A model generated the notes under the pieces. The model worked only from the letters and a program-made list of their open reading frames with translations. It was not told where the DNA came from and searched no databases. Shown in pieces: positions 31,325 through 45,077 of a DNA stretch of 64,000 nucleotides. This DNA is from Sipunculus nudus (lineage: Eukaryota; Annelida; Sipuncula; Golfingiida; Sipunculidae), in the NCBI GenBank assembly GCA_026874595.1, contig CM049309.1, positions 71,466,926 through 71,530,925 of the forward strand, in the 5' to 3' direction. The first letter of the stretch is position 1, and every line of letters begins with the position of its first letter. The translations under genes were made by a program, and so were the position numbers.

Positions 31325-31710
31325 AGGCAGGTCTGTAATTCGTTCCGACTGGAGCCCTCTTCTGCATTAATTGCCCCCGTAAATCTGAGAAAAGTCGAAC
31401 TTAATTCTTTTTTAAATACTGCCCTCTAAAGAAAATCCGGGAATATTCCGTGGCAGTCATAAATACTGGACTTTATGCAGGTCTGTTATTTGATAGAGCT
31501 GGAGCATTTATGGACAACAATCATACCTGTCATCTTGAGAAAGATCAAATGTATTATTCTTTAGAAAGTACGCGAAAGAAAATCACCAATATTTCTCTCG
31601 GGGCCATATTGGAATTTGGACAGGTCTGTTATTTGACCGACAGTGCCTTCATAGGCAACAATCATCTCCGTGAATTTGAGAAAGATTATAAATGTATTCT
31701 TTTTAGATAA
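31325..31710 (+). repeat. Degenerate tandem repeat, about 150-bp unit
   Basis: GCAGGTCTGT-ATT recurs at about 31327, 31478 and 31620, each followed by GACNG..GCNTT, ACAACAATCAT and GAGAAAGAT. The open frame 31450-31710 simply reads through two units; it has no start context or known domain. Confidence 0.6.
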
Positions 31711-31887
31711 TGCGTCACTGACGGACGGACAAGGCGGTCACACTGAGACACCGCTTTTTTAAGCCAATCAAAGTATTTTTAGAACCTTAACGATACAAAC
31801 AGGTAAAAAATCCCTGCGCAATAACTTGTACGATTATCAGTTAAACATGTTTGGTGTAGATGATTAATGATCTATAATAATATGAAC

Positions 31888-32289
31888 TAGTGATGTGCCA
31901 ATTAATCGATTAAATTGATGATTATTCGTTTTCTTTCAAAATCGATTAAAATATACTCGATAATATATGCACGTGTAAAAATTCTAGTCCACTCAGAGAT
32001 ACACGAACACAAAATAAATAACATCATTAAAACGGATCAGAACGGAACCTGGCTCAGCCAAGAATCGTCTGACCTCTGGTCGACCATAGATTAGGGTGGA
32101 CTGATGGTTTCATTATGAATACCGATGTACATGTCAGACAGACCCTTTACTGGAGGGTAAATATTTTAAGTACTCGCAGATTGCAAGGTATTATAGAAAG
32201 TACATAATATGATCGATTAATAACCGATGATTGGTTGGGTTTTTTTTTTCGATCATCGATTATAAATTTAAAAACAATTCCTACCACTA
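31888..32289. mobile_element. hAT-like MITE with 8-bp target duplication
   Basis: The left end TAGTGATGTGCCAATT and the inverted right end TAGTGGTAGGAATTG are short imperfect TIRs. Flanks are ATATGAAC (31880-31887) and ATATTAAC (32290-32297), an 8-bp duplication with one mismatch. The 402-bp body is rich in ATCGATTA motifs and has no coding capacity. The size of the duplication and the TAGTG start fit hAT non-autonomous elements. Confidence 0.75.
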
Positions 32290-32611
32290 ATATTAACGAT
32301 GGCACAATATCGTTGTCACGCAGCTATTATAAGGCCACGGGTTTCAAATGACCGTTTTTCTTTTGTCTTCATGTGTTGGGAACGATACAATGTGTGGAAC
32401 AGAATCCATATTTTAAAATAAATCCTGAGGAATTTGACATATTTTGTGAGATTTTTTAGAAAGTCCACGACAGGTCTTTCGCAGCGGTATCAGAAACTAT
32501 ACGGTCCATGGAAACCCCATCACGGAAGAAACGGGCCGATATAGCGCGGACCTGTTCAAACGCAAGAACTAGTAACATAATAGAAGTAGTAGTGATAGCA
32601 TTAGTAGTAAT

Positions 32612-32642
<31 letters not shown>

Positions 32643-32751
32643 AATTATGATAGTAAAAATAATAAACATAGATTCTTAAAGTAAATATTTATATACTCGG
32701 TTAAAACCAGATAGAACATTTCTTTACACTTAAAGTGTTTCAACCCTTAAA

Positions 32752-33208
32752 GGGGCCCAATCATCTATCTGACCTTTATAAACTTTATAAACTAAAAATA
32801 ATCCCTTGGAACTTTTGAAAAAATAGACCGTAAATGTGGATATCACCGCACACAGGCTGCTTGTTTTGTTTATATCAACGTGTTTATAATATGTGGGGGC
32901 CGCTAAAATAATCAAAACAAATTCAACAAGGGCCAAGTCAGATAAGCCAGAGCTTTGCAAATGGCGTTTTGCAACAAATGGACTTTCTGTCTCCATATTA
33001 ATGCAACCTACCACCTAAGGTTACATTTTTTCCCTTTTGACAACAAATCTGTGTTTATAAACACGTTGTTGATAAAAAAGTTTATACATCCTTCACTGTG
33101 GCGAAATAAGAACTTTTCATTACCAGAGTTTATAAATATATACACAGAGGAAGCCAGAAATCACATAAATTCTTTTTCAAAAGGTAGAATCATAGGCACC
33201 TTTAACCA
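32752..33208. mobile_element. TTAA-bounded MITE, about 450 bp
   Basis: The left end TTAAAGGGGCCCAATCAT and inverted right end TTAAAGGTGCCTATGAT form imperfect TIRs directly inside TTAA tetranucleotides. A diverged relative lies at 4683-5060. Shared blocks are TTATAAACTAAANATAATCCC, TTCAACAAGGGC, AAGTCAGANAANCCAGAG, TTTGCAAANGGC and AAGCCAGAAATCACA. Confidence 0.7.
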
Positions 33209-35312
33209 ATAAAAAGCACGTCCACAATACAAATGTTAAAGTTAGATGTGTGAAGTCCGAGAACATATGAATTTAATGCTGTGCTTTTATATTTATTTAT
33301 TTCAATATATTTATACAAGGTAGCCTGTTCAGTAATATAGTTTGTTCTTCCACAGGGCCCTGTAACCTTAAAACATGATATAATAATATCTGATGCAAAG
33401 ATTATAAAATACACAGTATGCATATGTTACACAATATATGAATCATCAAAGATACATGTACATAAATATTATAAACATAACAAGTAAGTCAGTCATGATA
33501 TGCAACAATACTTAAAACACTACAATAGGTAAAATTCACTTTATGCGTGAACAACATAGTCGTATATAAAATTATGTAATACATTCAATGGGTAATGTAT
33601 GTAAGAAAACGAGTAAAATGCACTATAATCGTATATATAAGAACTATAGTAAAGACGCGGTTATAAAAGAATCCATACAATAAATACAGGTATTGACAAT
33701 GCATATTAGGAAATAACATTGTCTTTAGGTTGTAATACTAAGACTTTAAAAGAAACGCTTTGGTCTTCTGTTTAAAAGCATTTAAAGTTTTTATAGATGT
33801 TTATTTTATGTTCATTTTGTAAGTCACTTGTGGCCCGCTTTCACTAAAGTTTCAAGGATCTGTTTTTGAACCGTTGTCCAACATAGCGATTACCGCACGC
33901 GCTTGTCTGGCAGGCAGGTCAGTTGTGCTATTGACGGGCGAAGCCATCGATATATGTATATGTAAGATGCATTCTTAAACATTGACTTGTATATGGGAAG
34001 AGCCAGTCTCAGACGTATTCTTCAACATTGACTTATATAAGGGAAGAGCCAGTCAAGGGCAGTGCACCTTAGGGTTCTTAGACAATGGCTGTATTGTGTG
34101 TATAGCCTACATACGCGGCGTCCTGAATTGAACGGGACGTTTATAACAAAGCTGTAAAGAAGATGGGTTTCTTTAAGTTGTTTCCATTAAGTACTCCCCA
34201 TCCTGCCCCTGCTTTCAAATACCAAGGTAAAAATGTGTCAATGTATTCAGTGGGGAAAAATATTTTCGAGTAGTCTGCAGGGAAACGCCAGGAGGTAAAT
34301 TACCTGGGTACTAAATTCGATCACTCTCACTTTCGGATCACTCATGACGCTTTTTTAATATTAAATAAAAGCTAGCAATTCAATATATGAGTATGCGCGG
34401 TACGAATTAGTATGCGGTACATATACATTCGCAGCTAAAGAAAACGGACGCCTGTGATTCAATTAATACGTATGTGTATATGATAAAATGTCTAGCAAAA
34501 CTGCTACATGATAATATATCATTTCAGGGGCGTGCAAAGCAAAACCTTGATTTGCAAAAAAATAGTTTTTCAAGTGTTTTGGTCCTTTCTCTGCAAATTC
34601 AGTAAAGAAAAACATAACTAGGTTACATTTATAGACCGCACACAACCAAAAACATTCTGGATCACCAGATCTGAAAAAAAGTACCAGTCATAGAGGTGCT
34701 GGTCGGACCGAACCGGGGTCCACCACTGGTACGGTATATGGTCTTGGTCTAGTAATGCTTTATAGGCTGTCTGATACTTAGGGTAGACTGGTTCAAGCGG
34801 TCCGGCCCATTAATTTTTTATATTTAATATTTATTAAAAAAATAATTATTTAAAATTATAAATAAAATTAAAATTAAAGATTAAAATAATTAGGTACAGT
34901 GGGTTTGATAACTTTCTTAAAGATACCGTAACCTTTCCATTTGGACTTCAAAACCAAACTTAAATATAAAAACCTCTTGGAAGAATAGTTGTTGTTTTTG
35001 TTTGAATTTTGTTTATCTGAACTCTATATTGGCATTTAATTTACGGTGTACGCATTTAACGCCAACTGAATTCCTGCGTTATGGTTAGTTCATGTTGTCA
35101 ACCACTTTCGAGTTACTTATAAACACAGTCTATGGCACGATCATACTGCATCAAACAATCAATGAGCCCATCATAGCATTAGATATATCTAATTGAATCA
35201 CCTTCTTCATACGTTTGTAGTAGTAGCACTAGAAGTATTCATATTATGTAATATCTTATACATTTTGGTTCAAGAATATAAAGATGCGAGTGTAATCAAT
35301 AGTAATGCGTAC

Positions 35313-35404
<92 letters not shown>

Positions 35405-38400
35405 TTATATGAAAAACACCCCGTCTCGCATGTAAACAGAAGAGCATACAAATTAACGAGCACAAAAAACATTTACCGAGGAGCCTGAACAAGCATATAT
35501 TCCAACATGCAAGCCTTGACATATACACCCCCCTCCCCCAAGAACCAATGATAATTATATCTTTTACCCTCTGGCACAGTAATTTTCAAATAACGGGGAA
35601 TTGCCTGATGAGATACGAAATGTGTTCTAAGTACAGAAAATAGTTAATCTATTGGACCTTTTGATCTGTAACGCCCAGTGATAAAGCGTGATCATTCCTG
35701 TAGAAGGTTTACGTTATGTACAAACATCTAATCAGCGGATTTCTTAAATGATCATACATGCTTGTGGTCACATGACAATGTAACTACAGTATACATATTT
35801 TATATTTCTTACTTATTGTGTTTAAATACTTACACTTGATATTTTCCGCCTTTTTAACTGAATGAGCGGGTCAACTTCCAATTTTAACTTTGGCCTTGAA
35901 TCGTTTAAAAAGGATCAAGTACTATTCCATGTAATTACGTTACCGACTTGATACAATACTGCATTCATAAAAACCGCAAAACAGCAGACTATAGGACGAC
36001 GAACCGACGCTACCTCTAGCGTAAAACTAAAAATGTGCCGTTAAAATCAATATCGTCTGATTAATAATGATCCCTTGCTTAGCAGACGCCAGAGACCATT
36101 ATTTCTTTTGACTGTTTTTAGGAAAGCTGCTCTCGTCTAATGGGGCGGTAATTCTTGACGACGTAATAGACTGGATGCCTGATTGTATACGCGTTTCAGA
36201 TTGAGACAGGATGACATACACATGCATGTCTTAATCAGATCAGGGGAGGATTTAATGGGGGCGGGGGGGGGGGGGCGGGGATCTTTTTGCGACCATAATA
36301 TTTGGAGTATAGAATAATATAAGCATAATACCAAAAAAAACAGATAATGCGTATTGCACCATTTTCTTCAGTACTTCTTCATGCGAGAGTTATGTATAAG
36401 CCTGTATACGTTATGTATAGTCCCTTGCAAATAATCCTGAAACCAAAACGGGGTAATTGTTATCGTTTTCTACGCCCCACACGCAGTTTTATATACTGCA
36501 GTCGTCCATTCGTGTAACCGCTGCTTTGCATGGCAAGGTTCTCTGGGCAGGAACACCAGACTGCATTTACAGCACAGAATTCTAATCAGAACATTAAAAG
36601 CCTTGTATTGCATTATGCATCCAGCCCAGATTTCTAACATGCGACACCCTCTCTCGATGGTTGATTACACCGGACACAAGCTATCACTGGTCTGATTCGT
36701 GGCCCTATGTCAGACCGGGACGACTGCAGTTTATAAACGCTGCACATGCGTGAGGAACGTAATCGTTATGTAACCTTCATCATTATTCATTAGACACTGC
36801 CACCAAATGGCCTTCTACCTATCTCTATAAAATGGAATGCAGGAAACCCGGCTGAGTGTGAATTATTGATCTCTGTTAGAATTTTCCCCTGGAATAATTG
36901 CGCAGGCAAACAGATCAATTGAACAGTCATCGTGGGAGCAGATGTAATAATAAACTATTATGAAACACAAACTTACTGTTGGGGAGATCAAGGTTAGGTA
37001 AGGACCAAAAGCGCTTACAAGGTTACAAACCCACGTAGTACCCTGGGTCAACACACTAAAATACACATACAGTGCATGGTCAGGTAAAGTGGCAACAATG
37101 ATTTTAATTGAATTCAAAGAAGCCCCTTTTTGCAATTGCAGCGGCCACATTGGCAGACTGTTTTGATTTTTGAGATGCCACCTTTCAGCCTTTCTTATAG
37201 GGAAAACATTAATTTTAGGCGAAAGGATACCCACAACTGGCTGCGAAAACACCGTTATTATTAAGCACGTACCTGTTATATACATTGTAAATGCTTCTTA
37301 TTCATATCCTTTAGGGCCGCCATATTCGGCAGCATTTTGATTTTTAGATAGCTGCCATTTTTAACCACATTTCACAAAGTTTAGCCATTCGGGTCCAAAG
37401 GCCCCCTTAGCTCCCCGACTATTACAAAGATCGTTTATCTCTGTTATTCTATACAGACCAAGCTTGGCATAGGTTGTGACTGACTTCATCCCTGACTGGC
37501 TTTGTTCTCTTATTGCTATCAATACAAATTGCATAATATCCTTACACAGAGCAGGGATTTTTACCATTATATAGGCCATAAGTGAGCCATTTACGTAAAA
37601 TTTACATGTAAATGTACAACTGAATAAGACCTGTTATTCCTCTCTCTATATATTTGGTTATACCAAGCGATTCGCACAACTTTCGCTTTTAAGCCTTATA
37701 ACCAGTAGACAGGTCTGTATGCGATAAGAAATTAATCAACCATGTCGGGAGACTTGTGATTCAGCTCCATCAGGGAATCTTTTTGTTCGCACGTGGTACG
37801 TGTTGTTAGAATGTACACAAACGCATAAATTTAATAGATGGCCTGGTTCATTTAAAGTGACAAAGTCGTAAACAAAATTGACAATAATATTAGTGTCCTA
37901 AGCGGGATTTCAGTGCAAATTTTTATATGACAGTTTCTGCTGTTCCGAAATATCGACAGAACCTATTATTATAAGTAAGGGAAAACGTTCGCTAACATCG
38001 ACACAGGTTGATTTGGGTTTGTGTTATGCGTAAGTCTGTGAATGAACGGTAATTATATTTTAGGGTGTATTGCACACATGATTTTAGTATCACTAGCGAG
38101 ACACGATAAAAAAGCATTCATCAATATTCTAGATGAAGCAGATTTTTAAGATGCTGTTTTTGAGTTATATCATGTACATTCTTCCATCCATTTATACCGT
38201 CACCTTACGGACCACAAATATAAAATGAGAACGACAAATCTTATATGAATTAAAATATATATTATTTTATGATAGATAAAATTTTGACAGTATTTTACAC
38301 ATTTAATATTCATGTATACCATAAAATGCATGCAAGATTTTAAGTATTTACACAAATATTTTCTATTTGATGACAATATACGGTATCAGCGATGAATAAC

Positions 38401-38436
38401 AATGCAGATTTCCCTGTTATCAAGTAGACTAGAGAT

Positions 38437-38483
<47 letters not shown>

Positions 38484-38887
38484 TATATATATATATTATA
38501 TATTGTAATACATGATGGACCCTTATTGTTCTCACTGGACGGCATGATAATATTTATTGTAAAAGAAAGCGGGGGGGGGGGGCGGGGGGTGAAGAGTGTT
38601 GTTAAAAAGAGTAAAACCAAGGAAAAGATGTAATTAACGTTATTAAGAAAGACTTAAAAAAAATAATGACTAGTGTAAAATGTTATATTACAGGCCTATG
38701 ATGTTGACATCGCTTATAGAATTCACAGTAAAAATTAAGAACAAAAGGAATTTGTTATATGTGCATCGATCTAAAGTTATTGCTGTTCCCTATATTTATA
38801 AACTCAAATCATTCACGTCTTATATTCTATCGGGCATTGTTACAAAGTGTACATATCCCAAAATGAAGAAAGCTGTCACATCAGGAT
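33209..38887. other. Intergenic, no gene recognised
   Basis: It contains a two-copy 46-bp tandem duplication (33970-34060, ACATTGACTT and GGGAAGAGCCAGTC), a compound (CT)n-(TA)n microsatellite (35313-35401), a poly-G repeat (36240-36290), the repeat at 36500-36790, two CGGCCANATT / TTTTGATTTTT segments near 37140 and 37320, and a (TA)n array at 38442-38498. The open frames here look non-coding. Confidence 0.5.
35313..35401. repeat. Compound (CT)n-(TA)n microsatellite
   Basis: About 48 bp of CT repeats, with one TTT interruption, pass directly into about 40 bp of TA repeats. Confidence 0.95.
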
Positions 38888-39162
38888 TCACATGCCTGAC
38901 ATTGGTCTTAACTCGTAGTAATCAAACGTGGAATTGGAAGCGAGGCTGAATCTGTCCTCCTGGAAACAGGAATAGTTCAGCATGCAGTTGTCAGGGAAAC
39001 TTGCTCTTCGGTCAAAGTTGACAGAAATACATGACCCTTCGTGTACGCACGCGGCTACGCAAGCGAGGCTTGAATGGACCGTGATTGATCTCAACACGTA
39101 GCCTGAGAACACGTACTCCTGTTTCCTAGCGGCTAGTCCCGTTAAAATGTGCTCGTCGTTGG
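38888..39162 (-). CDS. Lectin-PAN exon 5 (PAN/apple-like domain and stop)
   Basis: The acceptor is CTTTTCCAG. It encodes NDEHILTGLAARKQEYVFSG, SSLACVAACVHEGSCISVNF, DNCMLNYSCF and DYYELRP, with TGA at 38890-38888. The C-x3-C-x5-C spacing and -FD- pattern are typical of PAN modules in molluscan proteins. A tttatt (AATAAA on the minus strand) at 38558-38553 is a candidate polyA signal. Confidence 0.85.
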
Positions 39163-39294
39163 CTGGAAAAGAAAAAGTTTCCTTTATATTCATATATTCA
39201 TGTTTCTGTGTATGACGCATGTTAACAAACTTTAGAAATATTGGATAATAAATGTTAAAAAGGGATAAATATTTCAATAAATTATATGTATATT

Positions 39295-39374
<80 letters not shown>

Positions 39375-42300
39375 ATTTCAGAGTCCCCAGAACATTTTAG
39401 GTAAGGTGTAAATTACAATTTATTTTATGATACTTTACTACTTAATATGAATTTGTGAATTCACAATCAAACAATATGCATGTACTACAACACACTGCAA
39501 CATTAATAAGATATGAATAAGAAAATTATAAGATATTGATAATATAGAAATTTATGTCATAGGATGAGGCAGTGCAATATAAATGTTCACCTGTGTTGGT
39601 TGGGCGTCTTATTTATAAAGGTTTTATTTTCGAGATAATTCCCCTTTCAGGAACCTCTCGAATCTGAAATCCCCACAATCCAATTTCTTCTATACATGTT
39701 TTATATGTATACTCACTCTCTGTTTCCGACTTCTCACAGATGTATGATTTGATATTTCGTGGGTTGAACTGACAAGGTACGTCGTTCCAGTAGCCGCTGC
39801 TAAGTATGGACACACAGTTCTCTCCGTTGAAGCTTGGATAGTCATTTGGTTCACCTGATATATTAAAGTTAATTAAATATAAAAATGACACAGACATAGC
39901 AAACAGAGTGTATAGGAATTTTGTCTAAAGCCCACTAGTAATAACAAGTGAAAAAGGAAATGTGGAAAATTTATGAAAGCAGGTATTATCTCCAGTCAGC
40001 TTTTTGTTTGAGATTTTCTTAAAGTGTGTTTTTTTTTATTGAAATTTCTAGCATTACGCAAAGCCTCAGTATGACGTCATCACTACCATCTGGCATGACA
40101 TGTCCATATCATGCAGTTGGCGGTATGATATTGCTTTAAAAAAGTGTCTGACCTGTCCCTGTCAGTCTTAGGGGGAAATGTGAAGAAACAGAGCATATAT
40201 TACACCTCTACAGTGATGCATGCTATCTCCGTATGAAGTAAGGCACATCTATATAGGCCTACCCATATTATGCACAGTTTCGTCAATTTTTTATAAAAAC
40301 ACAACCACAGATATGGATTCGAGCGACCGTGACCTGTCTTACATGTAGGGACAGTGGAATGGACCGTACTTACCAGAATCCCAGTTTGTCCAAGTGAACG
40401 GACTGTCGTCGAACCACGTGAACTTCATTTCTTCCTGGTTGTCATTTCCACCAATGAACGCCTCGCTTGTCCCATTGTTCTGTATACCAGAGAGGGTTAG
40501 AAAAATGTTACTCAGGACCGTGGGACTATTTTACTCCGAACTAATAATCAGCGCACGTAATTAACCTGAACAATAGATTTCCGCATATATTAGAAGCGGA
40601 CCCCCCCCCCCCCCCTTTTCAGCCGAAGAAACCTTTCTTTAAGGGTTTTAGACCAACATTGTGACCTGGACCCCCCCCCCCTTTTCCTTTCCTGGATATT
40701 TTATTAATTGTTTCTTCTTGGTTCGACCCCTCTTTTCCTATATCCTGGACCCTCCCCTGTATTTACTGTCAATCGTACCTTGAATATTAACCAGCGCCAC
40801 CTAGTGTTCATTAAGCGAAACGCTCCCCGATGAAAAATTCTGATTGAATTTCCTCTTCATATATAAATGGCAAATTAATCACAGATATAGATGGTCAATA
40901 CAAACGTTTAATGAAAGAAATGCAATTAAAATACAATTTAAAAGTTTACTAAAAAAAACTGAAAGAATGATTCGTTTTAAAACCACATGCACAATAAGGA
41001 AAGTATGCTAAGCTTACTGTTATATTTTGAATCGTCTATACTCAATTATGTGGCAGACCATACAGCTAATTTAATAAACTTGCATGATCTTATAAACTCA
41101 ATTTCTCATAAAAATGAGTCACAAAATACGGGATGAACATATGTTCCCTGTCCTTTTATATGTATAGTTACTTTCGAGAATATCAAAGGCAATATATTCA
41201 AACCCAACTTGGACAACGACGTTTAGAAGGAGGCTGTTTTGCCGTATATGCATGTGACGAAGAGGCACTCGTACATATTCAGTTAAATCAAGGGTATTGG
41301 AGAAAGTATCAATTAGTCGAATCTGTTGATGAGAATGTGCCTGGATCTCAGTACACTCGATAGGTGCAAATTTTATCCGCATGGAAGTATGAATTACGGG
41401 CAGATAGGGCAAAGACAAAGGTAAAAAATGCTACCTTGAGCATATAGCTATGAAAACTGATTATATAATGCTACCAGGTAATTAAAACATTATTTCTTTC
41501 TGTACGGTCTCATATAGGTCTTGGTCCTTAGAAAACAATCCAACTGTTTTCAAAAGGGCAGTAATACAATTTCTTTTATAAGCAATGTCATAAAAATGGA
41601 AAATTTGACTAATAAATAATTTACAATTAAATGAAAATCAGATACAGAAAATTCATGAATTATACATTTACAGTATATAACGTTTACTTAATAAACTTAC
41701 ATCATTATATATTCACTGTAGCTCATTATAAAACATGTAACTATATCAAGCAGAAGCTCGATAAAAATTACGATGAAGACCGACAATGTGGAATGCATGT
41801 ACTGTATCTAAAATAAAGAAATGCTGAAATCTACAACGTACCCCTTATAAAATCAATTTCGTCGTTTCGCAATATTCGTTGAGTACAAATGATAAAAAAG
41901 TATTTACTGAACAATACTTACATTCAATAGGTTTGTTAGGAAGGTATTTTCACCGCCGGATCTGATGGTTGCTAGGTCACCGCGGAGAAGACGACAGTGC
42001 ACGCGCGCTTCTGTGACTCGAGGAATATTTGTGGCTTGGGTAAAGACTGTGTAGCAATTATTGCCATAGCTAGACCAGCCAGTTGGACAGCCTAAAAGAT
42101 ATAAAATACCAGACATCAACGTTGTTTAATGTCCTACGCCAGGAGGACATACGTTAATTTACGTACGTGTGTTTGTATAACCGAACTGAAAATAACACGA
42201 TATTGACTGCACATAAAAAAGCGCGAGGATTTTTTTTTTCTTATGAGGACTTACACACGGGTCCTCGCACACAAAAAGCATTATTAAAGCATTAAAAGTG

Positions 42301-42941
42301 GGAAAACTACGCTGGGGACGTTACTTGCAAGTCCTCAGAAAGAACGTTTTGCTTGGAATTTGTTGTGTGTGTGTGTGTGACAGCGCAATCTATTGAGAGC
42401 TTTGCAAGATGTTTAGAAAAGTGTGTGTGTGTGTGTGTGTGTGTGTAAGCCAGGTCCTCGATAATATGCTTAAACTGGTTATCCAACCTATTTAGCGGTA
42501 TCAGATCTTATTTTGATCATGAAAAGTTAGAATTAGAACCTTATATTAACATGGATTCCAGACTTACAAAAATTTCTTATTTACATGATAGGTATACCCT
42601 CTGATCTGTCAAGAAAAAACTGTGAGCAGCTTGGTCCTAAATTTTGTAATAGACACAAAACGTTTAACATGCTAGAACAATTAATCTTTCCATCCAGTGT
42701 AAATATGTATGAATATATGTTTATCGTTTGTATTTTGTGCTTTGCACTTATTGTATCGAGAAAGCATGTAACATCATCATATCATTACATTATTCATTTC
42801 TTTCTAATCATATTGCACGTGTCTTGTTTCATTTTGGTGAAGAATATGAATTTACATAGAATTACAACATTAATCTAAACATTTTATAACTTCACAAACT
42901 TTATGTACTTTTACTTGTACCGTGATGTCTTATGTAATGTT

Positions 42942-43008
<67 letters not shown>

Positions 43009-43150
43009 GAAGGTAGAGTTACCCTTGTAAGTGCTCAATGGCCTCCGTTGTAAAATGCTCAATGGCCTACAGACTAGGCCAGAGCGGTATAACTCTGAAG
43101 AAAACAACAGTCTGTTGTGAATTTACAGCTAGTGATGTTTTACTTCAGAG

Positions 43151-43212
<62 letters not shown>

Positions 43213-43982
43213 GAAAGCATGTACATTAACCTGATTGGCTCCTTTTGTAATCCTGTTATAAATAGAGATGTTTAACCAAGTGTGCTTGATATGCTGATTA
43301 GTAGGTCCTCGTTATGACAAGAAGACATGACAGAAACTGAATGTCCTCGCAGGTTGTCTTGCAAGTTGTCCTCGCAAGTTATGCGCCAGGTCAACGCATC
43401 GTTCTCACGTCTAACCAGCCTTTTCTTTAAAAAAAAAGTGTGCGATGATACACGCGTCTTTTTCCTTTTTTTTTTATCTCAGTAGCACCTCTTCCTTACT
43501 CTAGCGGAACTGCTGGTCCTCGGAGGTGCGGTGTTAAAGCTAGGTCCTCAAGGGTATGTTTATGCAGGTATGGGTGTGTGTGTTTATGTGTGAATTAATG
43601 AATGAATATTATAATTAGAAATATAATGCCTCGGGCCAACAGTTCCATAAGTTAATATGTCGTACAGTAATGCAGCAGCAGTTGGTCATGAAGAATTTAT
43701 CTTAAGAATATATTTACAATTACAAACTTTTATTTGTGCAGGTTCACAGTTTTCGTGTCCCCATATTTCATTGCCATAACACAGGGTGGGTAGAACCATT
43801 TTATCAGAAAAAAAGACTGTTCTTTTGATGGGTATTTATATTTACTAATAAAATGTTTAATTTAAATGACTGCTTTATTGGCTTGATTTACTATAGTTGT
43901 TTCATTTTCACCATTTCAGAAAAAAAAAATCCCAAATATCTGTAACTACTAAACACTCAATATCAAATTTCATTCAATAACT

Positions 43983-44043
<61 letters not shown>

Positions 44044-44983
44044 ATAATAGATATATGTGTGTGTGGGGGGGGGGGGGGTTGAACATTCAAGTTGAAATAC
44101 ACCTTTTTACTCCTCTAGCTAACCTAAACCTAGTACTAGTACACAGATGTACCTCAAGCCCTGTTTGACCCATGTGGAGAGACTGGTTGTAGATGATCTC
44201 ATGGTAAGTGATTCTGGTACTATTAATCTGATTTATTTTATATATTTTATATATATATATATATAATGAATATTGTCTGATAACTTTGCACACCGTTTCC
44301 TGCTCAAATGTTAATTTAGTAATATAAAATTCACACATTTTGGGACATGAGTGGGAGGAACCCTCTCCTAAGTCAACGCCAGCTGAATAATCTGAGGAAC
44401 TAACTGTCCAACAGGAATATCATAAAAATCACAATTAAAATTCAGCATCTAAACTTAAAAATCACCATGATGATCTATCCAGCCATATATGATGCTATTT
44501 AGTGTATACAAAATCCTTCACACAATTCTGTTATATAACTTTTTGTGTTTTTGATGGAATTTTACCAATCCCTCTTATTTTGTTATTTCAGAAACTCTGG
44601 AGAAAAAAATCTCGCCTTCAAGTTTGTAAACTCAAGTAGAGGGTGGGACCATATCTATTTTTCAAGAACAGAACCTGAAAATAAACAGAAAAATATATGA
44701 TAGTCACGTGCCGCAGAGGATTACGATAAGATAAAGGAACACCCTTTAAGTGAACACTCAGACACACTCTGACAGAAACTTGTCAGCACTCCAGGGAATA
44801 CTCTGTCGTATAACTGTTGCAGACAAATGCACGTATCACAAAATACATAACCATAATACACGTATCACAAAATACACTACCACCTAATTTTTTTTATATA
44901 AAAATATTTACTTAAAACTATCTGTTGAGAGAGAGAATGAATGACTTAATGAAAGAGAGCTTTAAAACTAACTTGAAATAAAA

Positions 44984-45077
<94 letters not shown>

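Larger units (their letters stand above)
42240..43560. repeat. GTCCTCG-rich region with (GT)n tracts
   Basis: Recurrent GTCCTCG/GTCCTCA motifs (near 42260, 42330, 42450, 43305, 43345, 43370, 43513 and 43546), often beside GT dinucleotide runs or CAAGTT. The TA/hairpin locus sits in the middle. Probably one mobile element opened by another insertion; its ends are not defined. Confidence 0.45.

Noticed and set aside
36863-37285. The longest open frame in the window (140 codons, minus)
   Set aside because: No recognisable domain or splice context. It overlaps repeat-like segments (CGGCCACATT, TTTTGATTTTTGAGAT) that recur near 37315, so chance is the simpler explanation.
41133-41418. Overlapping frames on both strands in lectin intron 2
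   Set aside because: No lectin motif, no phase match to flanking exons and no supported splice sites.
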